A stretch of DNA of 6,151 bases from Anaerolineales bacterium (GTDB taxonomy: Bacteria > Chloroflexota > Anaerolineae > 4572-78 > J111). Where the stretch lies: the NCBI GenBank assembly GCA_012032575.1, contig JAAUSP010000465.1, positions 1 through 6,151 on the forward strand. Direction: 5' to 3'. The notes under the pieces were generated by a model. That model was not told where the DNA came from and made no database searches. It saw nothing but the letters and a program-made list of their open reading frames with translations. How positions within the stretch are numbered: the first letter of the stretch is position 1; every line of letters starts with the position of its first letter. Of this stretch, positions 1 through 3,970 are shown piece after piece. Made by a program: the position numbers and the translations under genes.

Positions 1-1068
1 CCTCGGTTAGCCCCACCGACCCGACTTCGGGGTAGCAGTAGGTACAGCGCGGCATATTGATATAATTGAGCGGGCGCGTCTCGTGGCCGGCAATGGCTTC
101 GGCGGCTACCAACGCCTGGGCGCTGGCCACGTGAGCCAGGGCCAGTTTGCCGGTCACATCGCCGATGGCGTAGATGTTCGGCACACTGGTCTGCATCTGC
201 TCGTTGATTTGAATGAAGCCGCGCTCGGTTTTGACGCCGATCGTCTCCAGGCCCATATTTTCGCTGTTGGGGGTCACGCCGATGGCGATCAGGGCCTTGT
301 CGGCCTTGAGAACTTCGGTTTGTCCATTCTGGCTGATGGTCAGGGTGACGCCCTCGCCCTCGGTTTCGACCTTTTCAACCTTGGTCCCGGTTTTTACTTT
401 GATCCCGTTCCGGCCAAACTGCTTGGCCACTTCCTGGCTGACCTCTTCATCTTCCAACGGCAGCACGCGCGGCAGCATCTCGACCACCGTGACCTGAGCG
501 CCGTAGCTGCGGAAAACGTGGGCAAACTCCATGCCAATCGCCCCCGCGCCGACCACAATCATGGAAGCGGGCACGTCGGTCAATTCCAGCGCCTGGTGAT
601 AGTCAATAACTTCTGACCGTCAATGGTGACGCCGGGGATGCTGCGGGCGCGTGCTCCGGTCGCAATGATGATATTTTTGGCGGTGTGGGTTTCGCCGTTG
701 ACCTCAACCTCGGTGGGACTCTTCAGCATACCAAAGCCGTCAATCACCTGGATATTGTTCTTTTTCATCAAAAAGGCGATGCCTTTGGCCTGACGCTGGC
801 TCACCTGGCGGCTGCGCTGCTGGGCGGCGCTGTAGTCAACCTTTAAGTTATCAAAACTAAAGCCAAAGGTTTTGCCTTCCTTCAGCAGATTGACCACCTC
901 GGCGTTGCGGAGCAGGGCTTTGGTGGGAATACAGCCCCAATTGAGGCAGATGCCGCCCAGGTGTTCTTTCTCCACTATGGCTATTTTTTGTCCCAATTGG
1001 CTGGCCTTGATCGCCGCGACATAGCCGCCCGGCCCGCTGCCAATGACAATTGTATCAAAAGTGCTCAT
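1..1068 (-). CDS. lpdA: Dihydrolipoamide dehydrogenase (E3), 3' end off window, one apparent frameshift
   Basis: This is the flavoprotein E3 subunit of the 2-oxo-acid dehydrogenase and glycine cleavage complexes. It reoxidises dihydrolipoyl groups using FAD, a redox disulfide and NAD+ in the cytosol. The N-terminal part (1068 to about 611) shows the FAD dinucleotide fold GSGPGG at residues 10-15, E33 for the ribose, and the active-site CLNWGC disulfide (C41/C46) followed by IPTK. That frame then stops at 580. The protein continues one frame over, from about 610 to the left edge: VIDYHQALELTDVP, the NAD-binding GAGAIGME motif, then YAIGDVTG (second FAD motif) and CTYCYPEVGSVGLTE. About 356 of the usual ~465 residues are present. 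The end of the dimerisation domain, with the catalytic His-Glu pair, lies outside. The ATG start at 1068 is preceded by GAAAGGT (1075-1081), six bases away. Gene callers would split it into two ORFs; a base-calling error is likelier than a pseudogene. Confidence 0.95.
608..613 (-). other. Frame break in lpdA (one base missing)
   Basis: Read on the minus strand, residues IDGQK are followed by LLTITRRWN and a stop at 580. Shifting by one base gives VIDYHQALELTDVP, which is the conserved continuation in E3 proteins. Restoring one base in the CAGAAGTTATT stretch (for example AAG GTT) repairs the frame. No slippery heptamer followed by a stem is apparent, so I read this as an indel artefact and not as programmed frameshifting. 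Confidence 0.9.
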
Positions 1069-1074
1069 CAGTTT

Positions 1075-1081
1075 ACCTTTC
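1075..1081 (-). promoter_or_regulatory. Ribosome binding site of lpdA
   Basis: GAAAGGT on the minus strand lies six bases before the ATG at 1068 and fixes this start. The protein then begins MSTFDTIVIGSGPGG, as expected for the E3 family. Confidence 0.75.
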
Positions 1082-1110
1082 TAAAGTGAGAATTTGAGCT
1101 AAGTTGGCGC

Positions 1111-1119
1111 ATTATACCA
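1111..1119 (-). promoter_or_regulatory. Extended -10 promoter for lpdA
   Basis: On the minus strand the sequence reads TGG TATAAT, a perfect -10 hexamer with the TGn extension. The hexamer 17 bases upstream (TTCCCC, about 1134-1139) is a poor -35, which the extended -10 would compensate for. Transcription would start near 1104, giving a leader of about 35 nt. This is a sequence-pattern prediction assuming a housekeeping sigma factor of the sigma-70 type. Confidence 0.6.
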
Positions 1120-1171
1120 CTATCACCCCCGGAGGGGAAGCGGGTTAAATAAATTGAAATTATGCCTCCAA

Positions 1172-1200
1172 TTGGCAGCCTGACAACTTTTGTGTAAAAT
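1172..1200 (+). promoter_or_regulatory. Sigma-70-like promoter for the gene at 1258
   Basis: TTGGCA (1172-1177) and TAAAAT (1195-1200) are separated by exactly 17 bases. The predicted start is near 1207, leaving a leader of about 50 nt. The -35 overlaps an 8-bp palindrome CCAATTGG (1168-1175) that could serve as an operator half, although such short palindromes occur by chance. This promoter diverges from the lpdA promoter and their core elements do not overlap. Confidence 0.6.
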
Positions 1201-1241
1201 ATTACAGGTACCGTTTTCAATAAAAAGTGGCGATTTCTCGT

Positions 1242-1250
1242 AAAGGTGAT
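1242..1250 (+). promoter_or_regulatory. Ribosome binding site deciding the ATG at 1258
   Basis: AAAGGTGAT contains AGGTGAT, fully complementary to the usual 16S 3' end, and lies seven bases before the ATG at 1258. It overlaps the possible GTG start at 1246, so 1258 is the better start. Confidence 0.7.
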
Positions 1251-1257
1251 ACCCAAC

Positions 1258-1566
1258 ATGGAACAACAAAAACCGGCCTATATTACCATTGTCGAAGGTC
1301 CGCCGCCGGATTTTCGGGACGTGGCTAATGGCTGGCCGCTGAGTATTTTGGAAAGCTCAGGTAATGATGATATTGCCATGTGTGAGATGCGCACCTTCAA
1401 CGGTCCCAAACTGGTGGACCGCTGCCAGACTGCCTGGCGCGAAGGCCGGCCCGCCCGCCTGGACTTCCCCACCGGTGATGGCGCCCGCGGCGAACTCGAT
1501 ATCTTAGCCGTTCGTTGGGAAGCTGTCGAAGAGGGGCACAAATTATATTTGTGGGTCAAAGTTTAA
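1258..1566 (+). CDS. Hypothetical protein, 102 aa, acidic
   Basis: I do not recognise this family and assign no function. The protein starts MEQQKPAYITIVEG and ends LYLWVKV. It has no signal peptide, membrane segment or obvious metal-binding motif. It carries two cysteines (in AMCEMR and VDRCQT) and by my count more Asp/Glu (17) than Lys/Arg (12). Alternating hydrophobic stretches (YITIVEG, LDILAVRW, HKLYLWVKV) suggest a small beta-rich cytosolic fold. The ATG at 1258 is preferred over an in-frame GTG at 1246 because the ribosome binding site covers that GTG. The gene has its own promoter (1172-1200) and terminator (1598-1638), so it is probably monocistronic. Base composition and codon use resemble the neighbouring genes. 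A real gene is likely given this complete set of signals. Confidence 0.85.
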   Translation: MEQQKPAYITIVEGPPPDFRDVANGWPLSILESSGNDDIAMCEMRTFNGPKLVDRCQTAWREGRPARLDFPTGDGARGELDILAVRWEAVEEGHKLYLWVKV

Positions 1567-1597
1567 TTTGACCGCTGCCTGTTGGTAATTGACTGTC

Positions 1598-1638
1598 AAA
1601 AGCCCGGTTTACTCAGTTAAGAGCAAGCCGGGCTTTTT
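1598..1638. terminator. Bidirectional intrinsic terminator between convergent genes
   Basis: AAAAGCCCGG (1598-1607) pairs perfectly with CCGGGCTTTT (1628-1637). The stem extends inward through TTTACTC (1608-1614) and GAGCAAG (1621-1627), with one A-C mismatch and one G-T pair, to an AGTTAA hexaloop (1615-1620). The plus strand ends in TTTTT and the minus strand in TTTT. It therefore suits both the plus-strand gene ending at 1566 and the minus-strand kinase gene, whose TAA (1637-1639) overlaps the outer end of the stem. Confidence 0.85.
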
Positions 1639-2356
1639 ATATCTGACCGATTACCTTTTTAGGCACACGGAGTTGCACCTCTGTTCCCTGTCCGTCTGTG
1701 CCCCGGCCAATTGTCAACGTGCCGCCCAACATTTTGGCCCGCGCGCGCAGATTAGCTACCCCGGCTTTTTTCCGGGCTACCGGCTGCGCCTCGACCTCCG
1801 CTGGCTCGAACCCCCGGCCATTATCGGCAATAAGCAGGTACATATAGTCGGCATCTTCGCTCAGGCTCAGGCGGATTTGGCTGGCCTGGGCGTGTTTGCG
1901 CACGTTGAGCAAAGCTTCCTGAATCATCCGGGTTAAGGTCAGTTTTTGCGCCGGTGAAAATGAGGGTGGCTCTGACAGATTGCCCTGAAACGTCAGCCAT
2001 GCCCCGCCTCGTTCGATATGGGTGTTAACCACCGTTTGTAAATATTCCACCAGGGAGGCATCGGGGTCAAGCCGGGGTGGGCGCATCTCGGCGATCACCT
2101 CTCGCACCTGACTGGATGCCAGTTGCACCCGCGATTCGAGCGCGGCCAATTCCTGCGCCAGCATGTCCAGATTGCCCCGTTCCAGCAGCTTTCGGCAGAT
2201 GCCCGCCTGCAAACCCAACTGGAGCGTTGTCTGCGCTATCCCATCGTGCAGCTCCCTGGCTACATAGCGCCGCTCATTTTCCAGGGTTTCGATGGAACTG
2301 GCGACGCTGATCGTCCGTTTTCGACTCCGCCGGGGAGTCTGGCCTGATTGTTTCAT
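1637..2356 (-). CDS. Sensorless NarL/DesK-type histidine kinase
   Basis: This is a 239-aa cytosolic histidine kinase with HisKA_3 and HATPase_c domains. It would autophosphorylate on His and pass the phosphoryl group to an Asp of a LuxR-type response regulator. The dimerisation/phosphoacceptor helix has ERRYVARELHDGIAQ with H37. The ATPase domain has an N box with N151 (QEALLNVRKHAQAS), a G1 box D178-NGRGF, and the later AGVANLRARAKMLGGTL segment. There is no transmembrane helix, PAS, GAF or HAMP domain. The N-terminus is about 20 residues of basic sequence, so the signal must come from a partner. The ATG at 2356 overlaps the phosphatase stop as ATGA. The preceding bases show no Shine-Dalgarno sequence, so translation probably depends on reinitiation after the upstream gene. 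No response regulator gene is in the window. The family is certain; the signal and target are unknown. Confidence 0.93.
   Translation of the reverse strand: MKQSGQTPRRSRKRTISVASSIETLENERRYVARELHDGIAQTTLQLGLQAGICRKLLERGNLDMLAQELAALESRVQLASSQVREVIAEMRPPRLDPDASLVEYLQTVVNTHIERGGAWLTFQGNLSEPPSFSPAQKLTLTRMIQEALLNVRKHAQASQIRLSLSEDADYMYLLIADNGRGFEPAEVEAQPVARKKAGVANLRARAKMLGGTLTIGRGTDGQGTEVQLRVPKKVIGQI
2353..2356 (-). promoter_or_regulatory. ATGA stop/start overlap coupling phosphatase and kinase genes
   Basis: The TGA of the phosphatase gene (2355-2353) and the ATG of the kinase gene (2356-2354) share two bases. The minus-strand sequence just upstream, TTTTTCCTT, has no purine-rich binding site, so termination-reinitiation is the likely route to kinase synthesis. 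Confidence 0.8.
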
Positions 2357-3036
2357 AAGGAAAAATTTGCCACCTGTCCTTGATAGTCCACCTGCCCGTC
2401 ACTGAGAGTCAACATGCCGCTAAAGGCCGGCGGACCGGGATCGTGCCCAAATACCTGGCGCAGAAAAGCCCGAATATTGGCCGAGTGGGTGACACAAATC
2501 TCACGGCCAAGCCCCTGTCCGGCCAACCGCTCCTTGAGGCAAGCTTGCAGCCGCTCGACTACGGCCTCGGTCGATTCGGCCAGGGGGCTGGGGTGGGTCA
2601 ACCAATACGTGACCGGATCGGGCGCAGTCCAAAATTCGGTTTGATAGGTTAGGAACGCCTGATTTTCGGGCGAGGGCGTGGTCTGGACCCGCCAGCGGGC
2701 CACGTCGAGCAGGGGCAGCATGGGATCGTAACCGGAGCCATTCAGATAAAATTGGTTATTCTGTAACCGATCATCCACTGCGATAGGAGTGATAAGAGTG
2801 GCGTCGGTGCGGGTTTCCGCCAGCGCAGCCGCGACACTCTGGCACAGCAAAGCCGCCGTTTCGCGGGCGCGGCGAACGGGGCTGCTGCAAAATCGAACGG
2901 TTTCTCCCGGTTTAATCAGTGCCGCCAGCCCGCGCCCTACGGCCAAAGATTCTTCCCGGCCCTGAGCGGTCAGGGATTGGTCGGCATCGTAGTTAGGGAT
3001 GCGCCCGTGACGAACTACATGGATAATCGTAGACAC
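2353..3036 (-). CDS. Histidine phosphatase family (phosphoglycerate mutase-like) protein
   Basis: This 227-aa cytosolic protein belongs to the RHG superfamily, whose members transfer or hydrolyse phosphate through a phosphohistidine intermediate. The RHG motif is R9-H10-G11 near the N-terminus. The second phosphate-binding arginine lies in SSPVRRARETA (R56). The second catalytic histidine is H184 in CVTHSANIRAF. After residue 88, DDRLQNNQFY occupies the place where many family members have LxE, so the usual acidic proton donor appears to be Asn. The substrate cannot be deduced; sugar phosphates, nucleotides or phosphohistidine proteins are all possible. The start is GTG at 3036, seven bases after the Uma2-type gene stop, with GGAG (3048-3051) 11 bases upstream. 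The 3' end overlaps the kinase gene as ATGA, which suggests co-translation and possibly a shared role. Confidence 0.92.
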   Translation of the reverse strand: MSTIIHVVRHGRIPNYDADQSLTAQGREESLAVGRGLAALIKPGETVRFCSSPVRRARETAALLCQSVAAALAETRTDATLITPIAVDDRLQNNQFYLNGSGYDPMLPLLDVARWRVQTTPSPENQAFLTYQTEFWTAPDPVTYWLTHPSPLAESTEAVVERLQACLKERLAGQGLGREICVTHSANIRAFLRQVFGHDPGPPAFSGMLTLSDGQVDYQGQVANFSL

Positions 3037-3043
3037 GATGTTG

Positions 3044-3775
3044 TTAACTCCGCCCGGATAATTTGGTTTTTAACTGCTCAACAAAAGCCTGATGCTCCGG
3101 CGCTGCCAGGCCCTCTTGCAGCGTTGCCAGCATTGCCGCCAGGTCGCCGGCCCAGAAAGCCTGGGGTTGCAGCCACAGGCCGGGAAAAACTTCGCTGCGG
3201 AGAATACCGTTTTCAGCGGGGGTGAGGGCTTCATAGACGCCCTCGCGCAAAACAAACCAGTCCAGCCGTTTTTCGTACATTTGCGCCACCAGATACTCTT
3301 GCACCCCATTACGCGCATAAACCCGGCGCTTGTCGTGCATATCATAAGCGGCGCTGCTGGCAGCAATTTCTACGATGAGTTCGGGCGGTCCTTGCAGATA
3401 GTCATCCTCGGTAATTTGTGATTTTCCGCCAAATTCCGATTTGATTCGCAAAAAAGCATCGGGCTGTACTTCATTTTCAAAATCAAGCCGGACAGTCGCA
3501 TTATCAGCCAATTGAAGACCTGTTGTTGCTGCCATGTAGACACCGAGCCAGGTTACAATTTGACTGTGAGGTTCAGCGTGCTTTTGAAGATGAATGGGTG
3601 ACGGCATATAAACCACTCCTTCAACAAGTTCGGCTTTTTTGATTTCGGGGTGAGCCTCGTACCGCCGCTCGAACTCTGCCCGAGAGAGACGGTCTCCGAA
3701 ATTCAAAGGCGGCAGTTCAAGCGGGGCTGCCGCCGGCTCGAACTCTATGGTGGGGCTAATCGTTTGTATACTCAT
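3044..3775 (-). CDS. Uma2 (DUF820) family PD-(D/E)xK endonuclease-like protein
   Basis: This 243-aa protein matches the Uma2/DUF820 family, which has a restriction-endonuclease-like fold and is often multicopy in cyanobacteria and Chloroflexota. Its biological role is not settled. The family pattern is complete: KAELVEGVVYMPSP (E52), VQPDAFLR (D106), PPELIVEIAASSAAYD (E136) and DKRRVYARNGVQEYLV (K149 followed by the usual YA..GV.EY). The likely metal-binding residues are thus present and it may be active. Residues 1-25 are Pro/Glu-rich and probably disordered. The ATG at 3775 has AGAGGT (3781-3786) five bases upstream. It is the first gene of a minus-strand unit with the phosphatase and kinase, the next start being only seven bases past its TAA. 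The shared operon does not by itself show shared function. Confidence 0.9.
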   Translation of the reverse strand: MSIQTISPTIEFEPAAAPLELPPLNFGDRLSRAEFERRYEAHPEIKKAELVEGVVYMPSPIHLQKHAEPHSQIVTWLGVYMAATTGLQLADNATVRLDFENEVQPDAFLRIKSEFGGKSQITEDDYLQGPPELIVEIAASSAAYDMHDKRRVYARNGVQEYLVAQMYEKRLDWFVLREGVYEALTPAENGILRSEVFPGLWLQPQAFWAGDLAAMLATLQEGLAAPEHQAFVEQLKTKLSGRS

Positions 3776-3780
3776 CGCGC

Positions 3781-3786
3781 ACCTCT
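3781..3786 (-). promoter_or_regulatory. Ribosome binding site of the Uma2-family gene
   Basis: AGAGGT on the minus strand sits five bases before the ATG at 3775 and supports that start. Confidence 0.7.
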
Positions 3787-3800
3787 GGCTTATGAGCTAC

Positions 3801-3827
3801 AGGGGGACGGAATTAATTCCGCCCCCT
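3801..3827. repeat. GC-rich inverted repeat upstream of the Uma2-family gene
   Basis: AGGGGG plus CGGAATT (3801-3806, 3808-3814) is perfectly complementary to AATTCCG plus CCCCCT (3815-3827), apart from a bulged A at 3807. The arms are 13 bp with no separate loop. It lies between leuS and the Uma2-type gene, in the untranslated leader if that gene is transcribed from further right. There is no T-tract on either strand, so it is not a standard intrinsic terminator. A protein-binding palindrome or an RNA processing/attenuation hairpin are both possible. Confidence 0.6.
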
Positions 3828-3831
3828 TGAG

Positions 3832-3849
3832 GTTACTTTACAAGGTAAC
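3832..3849. repeat. 18-bp near-palindrome, possible operator
   Basis: The outer five bases GTTAC (3832-3836) and GTAAC (3845-3849) are exact inverted copies. The symmetry continues inward (T-G, then two T-A pairs) to a central AC. Size and symmetry resemble a dimeric regulator site about 60 bp upstream of the Uma2-type start. No regulator is identified, so function is inference. A related direct copy, GTTACTTCAC, is at 3970-3979. Confidence 0.4.
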
Positions 3850-3857
3850 TACGCAGC

Positions 3858-3958
3858 CATGTCATTTCGAGCGACGTTAGGAGCGAGAAATCTTTGAGAC
3901 CGTTGCCTGCAAACTACGGATTAGGAGATTTCTCGGCTTTCAGCCTCGAAATGACATG
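3858..3958. repeat. Palindromic dispersed-repeat (MITE/REP-like) element after leuS
   Basis: Perfect 14-bp outer arms, CATGTCATTTCGAG (3858-3871) and its complement (3945-3958), enclose perfect 10-bp inner arms, CGAGAAATCT (3884-3893) and AGATTTCTCG (3926-3935), around a 32-nt centre. GTCATTTCGAG...CGAGAAATC units resemble dispersed palindromic repeats I recall from several bacterial phyla, usually between genes. It starts 12 bp past the leuS stop and contains no ORF of note. It could cap the leuS mRNA 3' end or have inserted as a non-autonomous element. Only one copy is visible here, so the dispersed status is inferred from resemblance. Confidence 0.75.
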
Positions 3959-3970
3959 AGGAGTGAGCAG

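Noticed and set aside
83..616. Open plus-strand frame of 177 codons
   Set aside because: It lies antisense to the conserved C-terminal half of lpdA (NAD-binding GAGAIGME and YAIGDVTG motifs) and shows low-complexity Gly/His/Asp-rich sequence typical of an antisense shadow.
600..620. Programmed ribosomal frameshift in lpdA or leuS
   Set aside because: I see no slippery heptamer with a downstream pseudoknot or internal Shine-Dalgarno at any of the four breaks, and neither family is known to use frameshifting.
1068..1259. Minus-strand frame of 63 codons just upstream of lpdA, ending TGATG at its start
   Set aside because: It runs through both predicted promoters and starts opposite the ATG of the plus-strand gene. 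It has no ribosome binding site or protein-like composition, and the lpdA transcript should start downstream of it.
1278..1559. Minus-strand frame of 93 codons opposite the 102-aa gene
   Set aside because: The plus-strand gene has promoter, ribosome binding site and terminator in the right places, while the opposite frame has none and is Ser/Arg/Pro-rich.
3801..3827. Intrinsic terminator for leuS
   Set aside because: The hairpin is strong but neither strand has a T-tract after it, and it lies about 140 bp past the leuS stop, beyond the palindromic element.
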